From Gemmiger formicilis (GTDB taxonomy: Bacteria > Bacillota > Clostridia > Oscillospirales > Ruminococcaceae), in assembly GCF_900167555.1 (NCBI RefSeq), contig NZ_FUYF01000003.1:62001-126000 (forward strand): a DNA stretch of 64,000 nucleotides, read 5' to 3'. Numbering within the stretch: position 1 is the first letter of the stretch; each line of letters opens with the position of its first letter. Of this stretch, positions 41,786 to 50,254 are shown piece by piece. The translations under genes were made by a program, and so were the position numbers. The notes beneath the pieces were generated by a model that saw only the letters and a program-made list of their open reading frames with translations, was not told the origin of the DNA and made no database searches.

Positions 41786-42425
41786 GCAAAAATTCCTTTC
41801 GTGCCCGGCATACGTCCGCCAGGCAGCATTTGTCGCAGTAGGGCTTGGTGCGGGCTGTGCACACGGCGCGGCCATGGTCCACCAGCCGGTGGCAGAAGCC
41901 GTTGCCCTCCGCAGGCGGGATGATCTTCCACAGCTCCCGCTCGACCTTGGCCGGCTCCTTGACGTTGTCCACCAGCCCGATGCGGTTGCACAGCCGGATG
42001 CAGTGGGTGTCCGTCACGATGGCAGGCTTGCCGAATACGTCCCCCATGATCAGATTCGCACTCTTACGGCCCACGCCGGGCAGGGCAAGCAGCGCGTTGA
42101 AATCATCCGGTACACGGCAGTCGTACCTGTCGCGCAGCATCCGCATACAGGCTGAAATATCCCGTGCCTTGCTGTGGCCCAGCCCGCAGGGCTTGACGAT
42201 GGCCTCAATATCCGCAGGATCCGCTGCAGCCAGTTCTTTTACGCCGGGGTACTTGGCAAACAGCTCCTGCACCACCACGTTTACGCGGGCATCGGTGCAC
42301 TGGGCCGCCAGCCGCACCGACACAAGCAGCTGCCACGCATGGTCATAATCCAGCGTGCAGTCGGAATCGGGATATTCTGCCTTCAGGCGCGCAATGCAGA
42401 TCGCAGCCAGCTCTTGTTTGGTCAC
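41778..42425 (-). CDS. nth: Endonuclease III
   Basis: A 215-residue DNA glycosylase/AP lyase for oxidised pyrimidines. The helix-hairpin-helix LPGVGRKSANLIMGDVFGKP with catalytic Lys, the following TDTHC with catalytic Asp, and the C-terminal 4Fe-4S loop (CTARTKPYCDKCCLADVC) are intact. The start is GTG at 42425 after GGAGAAAATGCT; the ATG just before it runs into a stop. The end overlaps the GntR gene. Confidence 0.96.
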   Translation of the reverse strand: MTKQELAAICIARLKAEYPDSDCTLDYDHAWQLLVSVRLAAQCTDARVNVVVQELFAKYPGVKELAAADPADIEAIVKPCGLGHSKARDISACMRMLRDRYDCRVPDDFNALLALPGVGRKSANLIMGDVFGKPAIVTDTHCIRLCNRIGLVDNVKEPAKVERELWKIIPPAEGNGFCHRLVDHGRAVCTARTKPYCDKCCLADVCRARKEFLHE

Positions 42426-42454
42426 AGCATTTTCTCCGTTTCAATCCTTTTCTC

Positions 42455-42483
42455 TTGATTCTACCACGCCGAGCCGTTATAAT
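42455..42483 (+). promoter_or_regulatory. rarA promoter
   Basis: TTGATT, 17 bases, TATAAT, between the divergent nth and rarA genes. Confidence 0.75.
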
Positions 42484-42546
42484 CAAGTATAGAAGTATGA
42501 TGTTTTAGTACACTATCTCAAACTTATCTAAAAAAAGGAACGCAAA

Positions 42547-43812
42547 ATGGAACCATTGGCACAGCGTCTGCGCCCGCGCACCCTGGATGAGGTCTGCGGC
42601 CAGCAGCATCTACTCGGCAAAAATCAGGTTTTCCGCCGCACTGTCGAGAGCGGCAAGATTCCCAACATGATCTTCTACGGCCCGTCCGGCGTCGGCAAGA
42701 CCACCGTTGCCAGCATCATTGCAGCGGGCAGCGGTATGCAGCTGCACAAGCTCAACGGCACGACGGCCTCGACGAGCGACATCAAGTCGGTGCTCGCGGA
42801 CATCGGCACACTCGGCGCGTCGGGCGGCATTCTTTTATATCTTGACGAGATACAATATTTTAACAAGCGACAGCAGCAGAGCCTTCTGGAATGTGTGGAG
42901 CAGGGTACAGTCACCCTGATTGCCTCCACCACTGAGAATCCCTACTTTTATGTATATAACGCGCTTCTGTCCCGCTGCACGGTGTTTGAGTTCAAATCCC
43001 TGACCACCGACGACATCCGCACCGGGCTGCGCAGCGCCGCTGCGCGCCTCGGGGCTGAGGACAAGTCTCCCGTGCTCATTCCCGACGACGCGCTGGAATA
43101 CCTGGCCCAGAGTGCGGGCGGCGATATGCGCAAGGCGCTGGGCAATCTGGAATTTGCCGTCACCGCTGCACCCGTAGAAAACGGCTGCCGCACGATCACA
43201 CTGGACATGGTGCAGCAGGTCGCCGTGCGCACGGCCATGCGGTATGATAAGCTCGGCGACGACCACTATGACATCGTCTCGGCCTACCAGAAGTCGATGC
43301 GCGGCTCCGACCCAGACGCAGCGCTGCACTATCTGGGCCGTCTACTGGAAGCGGGTGACCTGCCCAGCGCCTGCCGCCGTTTGATGGTCTGCGCGTGCGA
43401 GGATGTCGGCCTGGCCTGGCCGCAGATCATCCCCATCGTCAAGGCCGCTGTTGACATTGCCAACGCCGTCGGTCTGCCGGAGGCCCGTCTGCCGCTGGCG
43501 GATGCCGTGGTGCTGGTGGCTACCGCACCCAAGTCCAACTCCGCCCACGACGGCATCAATGCCGCCATTGCGGACATTCAGGCCGGGCGCACCGGGCCCA
43601 TCCCGCGCCAGCTGCAAAACAAGCACTACGACGGCGCAGACGCCAAGGTCAAGGGGCAGCACTACCTCTACCCGCATGACTACCCCAACCACTGGACCGC
43701 CCAGCAATACCTGCCCGACGCCATCAAGGACCGGCAGTACTATGTCCCCGGCGATAATAAAAACGAGCAGGCTTTCGCACAATACTGGAAAAAAATCAAA
43801 GGAGAACTGTAA
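42547..43812 (+). CDS. rarA: Replication-associated recombination ATPase RarA (MgsA)
   Basis: A 421-residue AAA+ protein related to clamp-loader ATPases. The N-terminus PLAQRLRPRTLDEVCGQQHLL, Walker A GPSGVGKTT, Walker B ILLYLDEIQYFNK and sensor STTENPYF are followed by the C-terminal tetramerisation domain (HDGINAAIADIQAGR, HYLYPHDYPNHW). It acts at stalled forks. The next gene starts three bases after its stop. Confidence 0.95.
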   Translation: MEPLAQRLRPRTLDEVCGQQHLLGKNQVFRRTVESGKIPNMIFYGPSGVGKTTVASIIAAGSGMQLHKLNGTTASTSDIKSVLADIGTLGASGGILLYLDEIQYFNKRQQQSLLECVEQGTVTLIASTTENPYFYVYNALLSRCTVFEFKSLTTDDIRTGLRSAAARLGAEDKSPVLIPDDALEYLAQSAGGDMRKALGNLEFAVTAAPVENGCRTITLDMVQQVAVRTAMRYDKLGDDHYDIVSAYQKSMRGSDPDAALHYLGRLLEAGDLPSACRRLMVCACEDVGLAWPQIIPIVKAAVDIANAVGLPEARLPLADAVVLVATAPKSNSAHDGINAAIADIQAGRTGPIPRQLQNKHYDGADAKVKGQHYLYPHDYPNHWTAQQYLPDAIKDRQYYVPGDNKNEQAFAQYWKKIKGEL

Positions 43813-43814
43813 TC

Positions 43815-44750
43815 ATGCCCAACCTCCACTGCGAAGCCATTGCCTTCCCGTCGTCGGACGGAAAGCACACCTCCTCCGCATTCCTCTACACTGTACCCGG
43901 CCAGCCTGTGCGGGCTGTCCTTCAGCTCAGCCACGGCATGTGCGAATATGTGCGCCGCTATGCACCGATGGCCGAGTTCTACGCTGCCCACGGCATTGCG
44001 CTGGCGGGCAACGACCACCTCGGCCACGGTGACACCGCCCAGGCAGGGGAGCACGGCCACTACGGTGAGCCGAATGGCCGTTGTCACGTCCTGAACGACC
44101 TGCACACGATGAACCGTATCCTGCACGAGCGCTTTCCCGATACGCCCATCATCCTCTACGGCCACAGCATGGGCAGCTTTTACGCGCGCTGGTACGCCGA
44201 GAAGTGGCCGGAAAGCATCACGGCGCTGATCATTTCCGGCACGGCAGGCCCAAGCTTTATGAATGTCGTCGGCCAGCGTCTGGCCGGGCTGATTGCCCGC
44301 ATCAAGGGACCGCGCTATGTCTCGCCGCTGATGGTCAAGCTGAACTTCGGCAGCTATTGCAGGAAAATCGAGAACGCGCAGTCGCCCAACGCCTGGCTTT
44401 CCCGCGATAAAAGCGTTGTGAAAGCCTATGACGCCGACGGGCTGTGTACCTTCCGGTTTACCGCTGCGACCTACCGCGAGATGCTCGCGACGCTCAACCA
44501 CGTCAGCACAAAGGCATGGGCACAGGCTATTGACAAGGATCTGCCCGTGCTGCTGATTGCCGGTGACTGCGACCCCGTCGGCGACTACGGCAGCGGCGTT
44601 CGCAAGGTCTGGGCCATGCTGGGTGACGCCGGTGTCAGGGATCTGACCTGCCAGATTTTTGAAGGAGGCCGCCACGAGCTGCACAACGAAACAAACCGCG
44701 ACGAGGTGTTCGACTACGTGTTGACATGGATCGAGGATCATATTTCCTGA
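43815..44750 (+). CDS. Alpha/beta hydrolase, monoacylglycerol-lipase-like
   Basis: A 311-residue serine hydrolase. The nucleophile elbow GHSMGSFYARW, the upstream LSHGMCEYVRRY with oxyanion His-Gly, the acid in LIAGDCDPVGDYG and the final His in FEGGRHELHNE form a full catalytic set. This is the lysophospholipase/monoacylglycerol lipase type (Hydrolase_4). No signal peptide is seen, so it acts in the cytoplasm. It is coupled to rarA by a two-base gap, though a shared function is not expected. Confidence 0.88.
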   Translation: MPNLHCEAIAFPSSDGKHTSSAFLYTVPGQPVRAVLQLSHGMCEYVRRYAPMAEFYAAHGIALAGNDHLGHGDTAQAGEHGHYGEPNGRCHVLNDLHTMNRILHERFPDTPIILYGHSMGSFYARWYAEKWPESITALIISGTAGPSFMNVVGQRLAGLIARIKGPRYVSPLMVKLNFGSYCRKIENAQSPNAWLSRDKSVVKAYDADGLCTFRFTAATYREMLATLNHVSTKAWAQAIDKDLPVLLIAGDCDPVGDYGSGVRKVWAMLGDAGVRDLTCQIFEGGRHELHNETNRDEVFDYVLTWIEDHIS

Positions 44751-44769
44751 CGTTGTATCATGCAATATT

Positions 44770-44799
44770 TCCTCCGCCAGCCCGGCGGGGGATTTTTTT
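44770..44799 (+). terminator. Terminator after the hydrolase
   Basis: CCTCCGCC and GGCGGGGG arms around AGCCC, then ATTTTTTT. Confidence 0.85.
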
Positions 44800-44809
44800 A
44801 TTTTTTCTA

Positions 44810-44866
44810 TTGACAAAGCTGTATCCCGCGTGTATTATTGTATTAAGCTCTTAACACAATAATACA
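44810..44866 (+). promoter_or_regulatory. Promoter with 36-bp palindromic operator of the YtrA-type cassette
   Basis: TTGACA (44810-44815), 17 bases, TATTAT (44833-44838). TGTATTATTGT (44831-44841) and ACAATAATACA (44856-44866) are perfect inverted arms, and TTAAG/CTTAA pair between them. The palindrome covers the -10 box and start site, so the GntR protein encoded just after is expected to repress its own operon here. Confidence 0.85.
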
Positions 44867-44883
44867 AAGGAGCATAAAACACC

Positions 44884-45261
44884 ATGAACTGGAACATTAC
44901 TGCGGGCCGCCCGGTCTATGTGCAGCTGGTCGAGCAGTTGGAGCTTGCCCTCGTCGCAGGGGAGTTCCCGCCCGGCAGCCGCATTCCGCCCGTGCGGGAG
45001 TTGGCCGCTGACGCCGGGGTCAACCCCAACACCATGCAGCGCGCTTTGCAGGAGCTGGAAAGCCGCGGCCTTTTGCAGGCGCAGCGCACCGCCGGGCGCA
45101 CCGTCACAGCGGATGACACTGCCCTGCAGGCCTTGCGCCGTCGGCGCGCCGGCACGCTGGCGGCGGAGTTTCTGCACCAGATGCAGGCCCTCGGCCTGAC
45201 CGAAGCCGAAATCGAGACCCTGCTGCGCGAGACCGCACAGAAGGCACCAAAAAAGGAGTAA
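44884..45261 (+). CDS. GntR-family regulator, YtrA subfamily
   Basis: A 125-residue protein: a winged HTH (YVQLVEQLELALVAGEFPPG, IPPVRELAADAGVNPNTMQR, ALQELESRGLL) and a short C-terminal helical dimerisation part without a ligand domain, the YtrA hallmark. It begins 18 bases after its palindromic operator and is followed by an ABC ATPase and a permease. Such cassettes respond to envelope stress or cell-wall antibiotics in other Firmicutes. Confidence 0.93.
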   Translation: MNWNITAGRPVYVQLVEQLELALVAGEFPPGSRIPPVRELAADAGVNPNTMQRALQELESRGLLQAQRTAGRTVTADDTALQALRRRRAGTLAAEFLHQMQALGLTEAEIETLLRETAQKAPKKE

Positions 45262-45264
45262 ACC

Positions 45265-45963
45265 ATGGATGCAATTTATGAGGTACACGGCCTGACCAAG
45301 CGCTATGGCCGCACCGCTGCGCTGAACGGCGTGGACTTTGCCGTCACGCCTGGCAAGCTTGTTGGCCTGCTTGGCCCCAACGGCAGCGGCAAAACAACGC
45401 TTATGAAAATCTCTGCCGGGCTTTTGCAGCCCACGGCGGGCAGCGTCATTATTGATAAAGTTCCTGTCGGCGTTTTCACCAAGGCTGTCACCAGCTATCT
45501 GCCGGACCGTATGGCCCTGCCGACGGAGTTCACCGCCGATGACGCCGTAAGCCTGTACGCGGATTTCTTCACCGATTTTGACAAAGTCAAGGCAAACGCC
45601 ATGCTGGCCGACCTGCATATCGGCGGGCGGGACAAAATCGATTCCATGAGCAAAGGCACACAGGAAAAGATGCAGCTCTGCCTGACGATGAGCCGTGCCG
45701 CCAGGCTCTACCTGCTGGATGAGCCTCTGGGCGGCGTGGACCCCGCCGCCCGCGACTACATTTTAAGCACCATCATGCACAACTACAGTGAGGATGCCGC
45801 GCTTATGCTGTCCACGCACCTCATCGGCGACATTGAAAAGGTGCTGGACGAGGTCATTCTTTTACAGGACGGCAAGGTCCTGCGCCAGACCGCCGTCGAC
45901 GAGCTGCGCGAGGAAACAGGGGAGAGCGTGGACGCTTACTTCCGGGAGGTTTACAAATGCTGA
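45265..45963 (+). CDS. ABC transporter ATP-binding protein (YtrB-like)
   Basis: A 232-residue NBD. Walker A GPNGSGKTT, Walker B LYLLDEPLGGVDP and the H-loop in LMLSTHLIGDIE are present. The signature is MSKGTQEKM in place of LSGGQ, common in this subfamily. It starts three bases after the regulator and overlaps the permease gene by seven bases. Confidence 0.92.
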   Translation: MDAIYEVHGLTKRYGRTAALNGVDFAVTPGKLVGLLGPNGSGKTTLMKISAGLLQPTAGSVIIDKVPVGVFTKAVTSYLPDRMALPTEFTADDAVSLYADFFTDFDKVKANAMLADLHIGGRDKIDSMSKGTQEKMQLCLTMSRAARLYLLDEPLGGVDPAARDYILSTIMHNYSEDAALMLSTHLIGDIEKVLDEVILLQDGKVLRQTAVDELREETGESVDAYFREVYKC

Positions 45964-46763
45964 CGAATCTTTTACATTATGAGTTCAAATCCACAGGCCG
46001 TGTTGTTCTGCCCATTGCGGCGGGCGTGCTTGTGCTGAACATTTTTACTAATATTCTGAGCCATTTTGTCCAGAACACCTCCGACAGGCTGCCGCTGGCC
46101 GGGGTCGCCATGGCCTTGCTGGCACTGGCATCTGCCGTAAGCCTTCTTGTTGTGCTCGCCATCTGCTTTTTTATTGAAATTCAGCAGTTTTACCGCCTGT
46201 TGGGCGAGCGCGGGTACTTGATGCTGGCTCTGCCCGTGCCCATTTGGCAGCACATTGCTGCTAAGGTCATTTGCGGCACGGTATGGACGCTGTTCGGCAT
46301 GGTATTTTTTACACTTTGCGGCATGCTGACTACCGACACGGTCAGTGGCAGCGGGTTTGCATTGGATTTCAGCCGCGTCACTGCCGAGGATGTCGCCATC
46401 TGGTCTGCAATGCTTTTGATTATACTGGCCCTTATCGCGGGCGCACTGCTGCACGCATATCTGGCCTGTGCCTTTGCCGCGCAGTTTACCCAGCAGCGGC
46501 TGCTCATCAGCATCGCCGCCTACTTTGTCATCGGCTTTATCGGGCAGATGGCAGCCCTTGTGACGGCAGTCTTTGTCGCGTTCCGCGGGTACAAGTACCT
46601 GAACAATACTAACTTCAGCGCCGCGTCGTTTTTCGGTCCCGACAACACCTTGGGCGTTATCGTGCTCACCCTGCTCGCCGTCTTTGCGCTGATTGCCATT
46701 GTCGATGCCCTGCTGTGGGCACTGACCCAGTGGCTCATGACGAAGCGGCTGAATCTGGCGTAA
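45957..46763 (+). CDS. ABC transporter permease of the YtrA-type cassette
   Basis: A 268-residue membrane protein with about six hydrophobic segments (for example VVLPIAAGVLVLNIFTNIL, LLALASAVSLLVVLAICFF, LGVIVLTLLAVFALIAIVDA). It has no extracellular domain. It overlaps the ATPase gene, so the two are made together. The substrate is unknown; the family includes ABC-2-type exporters linked to envelope stress. Confidence 0.85.
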   Translation: MLTNLLHYEFKSTGRVVLPIAAGVLVLNIFTNILSHFVQNTSDRLPLAGVAMALLALASAVSLLVVLAICFFIEIQQFYRLLGERGYLMLALPVPIWQHIAAKVICGTVWTLFGMVFFTLCGMLTTDTVSGSGFALDFSRVTAEDVAIWSAMLLIILALIAGALLHAYLACAFAAQFTQQRLLISIAAYFVIGFIGQMAALVTAVFVAFRGYKYLNNTNFSAASFFGPDNTLGVIVLTLLAVFALIAIVDALLWALTQWLMTKRLNLA

Positions 46764-46780
46764 TTTTACTAGAAAAACAT

Positions 46781-46828
46781 AAAGCCCGCCGCTTTATCCG
46801 TATCCCGGAAAAGCGGCGGGCTTCGTTT
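46781..46828. terminator. Bidirectional terminator between permease and patatin genes
   Basis: AAGCCCGCCGCTTT and AAAGCGGCGGGCTT arms around ATCCGTATCCCGG. A and T runs flank both sides, serving the convergent genes. Confidence 0.85.
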
Positions 46829-47675
46829 ATTTTATAAATGCCTCGATGGCTTGTGCGTCGCGGATGCCCTTGGAGTAGAGCTTTTTCAGCGCCTCTTGGT
46901 CGCGGGTCAGCGTCTTGACGCCGCAGGTATCGTCTGGTGCGATGATAAGCACCTTGCCCTCGGCTGCCAGCTGTTCCGCCAGCGCGATACCCTCGTTATA
47001 ATGCTGCGCCCGCAAGGCCAACTGCTCGGCCGCCTTAGGATAGCGGCGGCGGATGACTCGTGCCAGCTTACGGTCGGTGCTGTCAGCGCGCACAGTGCCT
47101 TCTGGCTTTGTCAGAATCAGCACGACCTTGTCACAGCCGTCCGCAAATGCCTTTTTCAAGGGGATCGTATCACCCAGCGCGCCGTCGTAATAGGGGATGC
47201 CGTCAATGACGATTGGCTTGCAGGCCACCGGGATGCAGCAGGAAGCCATCAGCACGCGGTAGTCATCCTGATGCATATCGTTGCGTGTAAAGTATTTTGG
47301 CTTGCCAGTTGTCGCATCGGTGGCGATCATATACCACTCCATCGGATTGGCAGACATTTTTTCAAAATCCAGCGGATTCTCGCAGCCCGCGTTGCTCAAT
47401 GTGCCGTAGATGTATTGCAGATTCAAAAACGACCCGCTGCGCAACATATTGCCCGCGCCCATGTACTGCCTGCGCATCGAGTATTCCTCATAAAACAGGT
47501 AGTTCCGCCCGCGCTGGCCGCTCAGATAGGAAGCAAGGTTCGCGCTGCCCGCCGAAATGCCGATGCCGTAATCAAATTTCACGCCGTTTTCCAAGCACCA
47601 GTCGAACACGCCCGCCGCGTAAATGCCGCGCAGCCCGCCGCCCACATCGATAACGCCGATTTTTGCCACATTCAT
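46827..47675 (-). CDS. Patatin-like phospholipase
   Basis: A 282-residue protein with the Ser-Asp dyad family motifs: the oxyanion segment DVGGGLRGIYAAG, nucleophile GIGISAGSAN and catalytic Asp in IPYYDGALGD. The C-terminal region has the RssA-like helix (LARVIRRRYPKAAEQLALRA). GAGAGGTGAA precedes its ATG. There is no signal peptide. It probably hydrolyses membrane phospholipids or lysolipids; the exact substrate is unknown. Confidence 0.9.
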   Translation of the reverse strand: MNVAKIGVIDVGGGLRGIYAAGVFDWCLENGVKFDYGIGISAGSANLASYLSGQRGRNYLFYEEYSMRRQYMGAGNMLRSGSFLNLQYIYGTLSNAGCENPLDFEKMSANPMEWYMIATDATTGKPKYFTRNDMHQDDYRVLMASCCIPVACKPIVIDGIPYYDGALGDTIPLKKAFADGCDKVVLILTKPEGTVRADSTDRKLARVIRRRYPKAAEQLALRAQHYNEGIALAEQLAAEGKVLIIAPDDTCGVKTLTRDQEALKKLYSKGIRDAQAIEAFIK

Positions 47676-47872
47676 TTCACCTCTCTATGCGGATAATTAT
47701 AACACACCACCCGCCACCGCGCACCGTACAATCTGCGGCAAATGTCTTGACTTTTCCCGCAGGGGATTGGCCTTGACCTCCTGACAGAGGAACAATGCAC
47801 TCTGTTGGAGGAGCTTTGCTGATTTTTACCTCGTTTACAGACCGTTAGTCTGCAAATGCAAAGGAGGCATTT
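47676..47872. other. Intergenic leader before the 74-codon ORF
   Basis: Contains a hairpin CTCCTGACAGAG / CTCTGTTGGAG at about 47778-47813 and a second small stem (CAGAC/GTCTG at about 47838-47853), then AAAGGAGG. No gene, clear promoter or named RNA motif is recognised. Confidence 0.4.
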
Positions 47873-48097
47873 ATGAATTTTCGTTTTTACCGCCTGATTT
47901 TCTGTCAATGCACCGCTGCGCTTGCAAACGCTGCACTTCGTTTTGCTCTGTCACTGCACTTGTATCTCGTCGTGTGCGGCAAAATTTACGGCACGCTGGC
48001 GCACAGGTATTTCCCGATTCTGGTGGGGAAGTGGCGGCCGGGGCAGCCGGTTTTGCAGCGAAAAAATGATACTGCGCACCGCTTTACCGAAATATGA
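47873..48097 (+). CDS. Small ORF of 74 codons with strong ribosome site
   Basis: AAAGGAGGCATTT before the ATG is one of the best ribosome sites in the window. The product begins hydrophobic (MNFRFYRLIFCQCTAALANA, LRFALSLHLYLVVCGKIYG), then becomes basic and polar. It has no recognised family, and the second half reads like untranslated sequence. It may be a short membrane peptide, a leader ORF, or chance. Confidence 0.35.
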   Translation: MNFRFYRLIFCQCTAALANAALRFALSLHLYLVVCGKIYGTLAHRYFPILVGKWRPGQPVLQRKNDTAHRFTEI

Positions 48098-48129
48098 AAT
48101 TTTCATTACCATAATATGAAAGGTTTTTA

Positions 48130-48157
48130 TTGACAAACATTCCATAAGCCGTATAAT
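48130..48157 (+). promoter_or_regulatory. potABCD promoter
   Basis: TTGACA, 16 bases, TATAAT. The first gene starts about 220 bases later, leaving a long leader. Confidence 0.8.
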
Positions 48158-48164
48158 ATACCTT

Positions 48165-48370
48165 GTGTGTGCATCTATAGGGCAAATCTTTTCTGCCCTG
48201 ACACATTGGCGTTGTATGTGCTGCTTGCAGCGGCTCCTTCAGCAGGGAGCCGTGTAACAAACCTTTGCGGGGCGGCATAATTGACGCTGACTCGTTAAGG
48301 ACTCTGTGCCGGCCTAAGGAAGAAACGGTACGTAAAGAGAGTGCTGTAACGGGAAATTCCGCAAAGGGGG
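48165..48370 (+). promoter_or_regulatory. Long structured 5' leader of potABCD
   Basis: Several stems can be drawn: AGGGCA/TGCCCT (48179-48199), CGGCTCC/GGGAGCCG (48231-48252), and a two-part stem ACTCT-GTGCCG / CGGTAC-AGAGAGT (about 48301-48345). No T-run follows, so control, if any, would be on translation. It does not match a riboswitch class that I can name. Polyamine sensing is only a suggestion from context. Confidence 0.4.
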
Positions 48371-48381
48371 ATGCAATAAAA

Positions 48382-49428
48382 ATGAATGAAAATCTGATCG
48401 TATCTCTGAAAGACATTGTTGTCGAATTCGATGGGCAGAAGGTCCTGGACGGACTTTCGCTGGACATCCACGACAAGGAGTTTGTCACCTTCCTGGGCCC
48501 CTCGGGCTGCGGCAAGACGACGACCCTGCGTGTGATTGCCGGCTTTGTAACACCGAAATCGGGCAATGTCTTTTTTGATGGCAAGGACATCGCCAACATG
48601 CCGCCGTACAAGCGGCCTGTGAACACGGTGTTCCAGAAGTATGCGCTGTTCCCGCACCTGAACGTGTTCGAGAATGTCGCCTTCGGTCTGCGCCTGAAAA
48701 AGATGACCGAGGATGAGATCCGCCCGAAGGTGCTCGAGATGCTCGAGATCGTCGGCCTGAAAGGCTTTGAACGCCGCAGCATCCACCAGCTGTCCGGCGG
48801 CCAGCAGCAGCGCGTGGCCATTGCCCGCAGCCTGGTCAACCAGCCCCGCGTCCTGCTGCTTGACGAGCCGCTCGGCGCGCTCGACCTCAAGCTGCGCAAG
48901 GAGATGCAGTTGGAGCTGAAGCGCCTGCAGCGTGAAATGAACATCACCTTCGTCTACGTCACCCACGATCAGGAGGAAGCCCTGACTATGTCGGATACCG
49001 TCGTCGTTATGTCCGGCGGCAAGATCCAGCAGATCGGCTCCCCGCAGGATATTTACAACGAACCCAAGAACGCCTTTGTCGCCCGCTTTATCGGTGATTC
49101 CAACATTGTCGACGGCGTCATGCTCAAGGACTTTCTGGTCAACTTCGGCGGTCATGATTTCACCTGCGTGGACCGCGGCTTTAAAGTCAACGAGCCGGTG
49201 CAGGTCGTCATCCGCCCGGAGGACGTGCAGATCGTGCCGCCCTCTGTCGGTATGCTGACCGGCCTTGTGCGCGAGGTCATCTTCAAGGGCGTTCACTTTG
49301 AAATGCACGTCGATGTGGAAGGCTATGAGTGGATCATCCATTCTACCCAGGCCAGCCAGCCCGGCGAGCTTATCGGCATGAACATCGGCCCGGACGAAAT
49401 TCATATCATGAAGCGTTCGGAGGTGTGA
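48382..49428 (+). CDS. potA: Spermidine/putrescine import ATPase
   Basis: A 348-residue ABC ATPase with Walker [10 protein letters not shown], signature LSGGQQQR, Walker [13 protein letters not shown]-loop THDQEEA and a C-terminal TOBE regulatory domain (about 285-345). ATG at 48382 lies eleven bases after AAAGGGGG; the open frame further upstream uses TTG and is unlikely. It heads potABCD, with gaps of one to three bases between the genes. Confidence 0.95.
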   Translation: MNENLIVSLKDIVVEFDGQKVLDGLSLDIHDKEFVTFLGPSGCGKTTTLRVIAGFVTPKSGNVFFDGKDIANMPPYKRPVNTVFQKYALFPHLNVFENVAFGLRLKKMTEDEIRPKVLEMLEIVGLKGFERRSIHQLSGGQQQRVAIARSLVNQPRVLLLDEPLGALDLKLRKEMQLELKRLQREMNITFVYVTHDQEEALTMSDTVVVMSGGKIQQIGSPQDIYNEPKNAFVARFIGDSNIVDGVMLKDFLVNFGGHDFTCVDRGFKVNEPVQVVIRPEDVQIVPPSVGMLTGLVREVIFKGVHFEMHVDVEGYEWIIHSTQASQPGELIGMNIGPDEIHIMKRSEV

Positions 49429-49431
49429 TCC

Positions 49432-50253
49432 ATGCTCAAATCCAAATCCTCCCGCTGGCTGGCCGGGCCGTATCTGGTCTGGATGGCCATTTTCACAGTC
49501 GTACCGCTTTTCATCGTCATCTGGTACGCCATGACGAACGCGGATGGCCAGTTCACCTTTGACAACCTCACCCAGATCGGGCGGTATTCCAGCGTGTTTG
49601 CCCGCAGCCTGATTTTGGCCGCGATCTCTACCGTGATCTGCCTGGTCATGGCGTTCCCGGTGGGGTATTTTCTCTCCCGCCTGCGCGCCAACAAGCAGCA
49701 CATTATGCTGATGCTCATTATGCTGCCCATGTGGATGAACTTCCTGCTGCGCACCTACGCCTGGATGACGCTGCTGGAGAAAAACGGCCTTATCAACAAG
49801 TTCTTCGGCTTGTTCGGCCTTGGCCCCTTCAACATGATCAACACCTCGGGTGCTGTCGTGCTGGGCATGGTGTACAACTACCTGCCGTTTATGATTTTGC
49901 CCATCTACACGGCCATGACAAAAATCGATGATTCCATCATTGAGGCCGCACAGGATCTGGGCTGCAACGTCTGGCATATTCTGTTCCGGGTGCTCGTCCC
50001 GCTGACAGGCCCCGGCATTGCCACCGGCATCACGCAAGTGTTCGTGCCCGCAGTCTCTACCTTTATTATCAGCCGTATGCTGGGCGGCGGCTCCAACCTG
50101 CTGATCGGTGATTTGATCGAGCTGCAGTTCCTTGGCAACTCCTACAACCTGAACCTCGGCTCCGCCATGAGCCTCGTGCTGATGGTCATTGTCCTGCTCT
50201 GCATGAGCTTCACTTCGAGCTTTGACGAGTCCGAGATGGAAGGAGTGATGTGA
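49432..50253 (+). CDS. potB: Spermidine/putrescine ABC permease PotB
   Basis: A 273-residue inner-membrane permease with six hydrophobic helices and the EAA loop EAAQDLGCNVWHILFRVLVP that contacts PotA. The first helix is YLVWMAIFTVVPLFIVIWYA. It starts three bases after potA. Confidence 0.94.
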   Translation: MLKSKSSRWLAGPYLVWMAIFTVVPLFIVIWYAMTNADGQFTFDNLTQIGRYSSVFARSLILAAISTVICLVMAFPVGYFLSRLRANKQHIMLMLIMLPMWMNFLLRTYAWMTLLEKNGLINKFFGLFGLGPFNMINTSGAVVLGMVYNYLPFMILPIYTAMTKIDDSIIEAAQDLGCNVWHILFRVLVPLTGPGIATGITQVFVPAVSTFIISRMLGGGSNLLIGDLIELQFLGNSYNLNLGSAMSLVLMVIVLLCMSFTSSFDESEMEGVM

Positions 50254-50254
50254 T

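Noticed and set aside
44810-44866. CRISPR or tandem repeat
   Set aside because: It is a single palindrome; no array of spaced direct repeats and no cas gene was found anywhere in the window.
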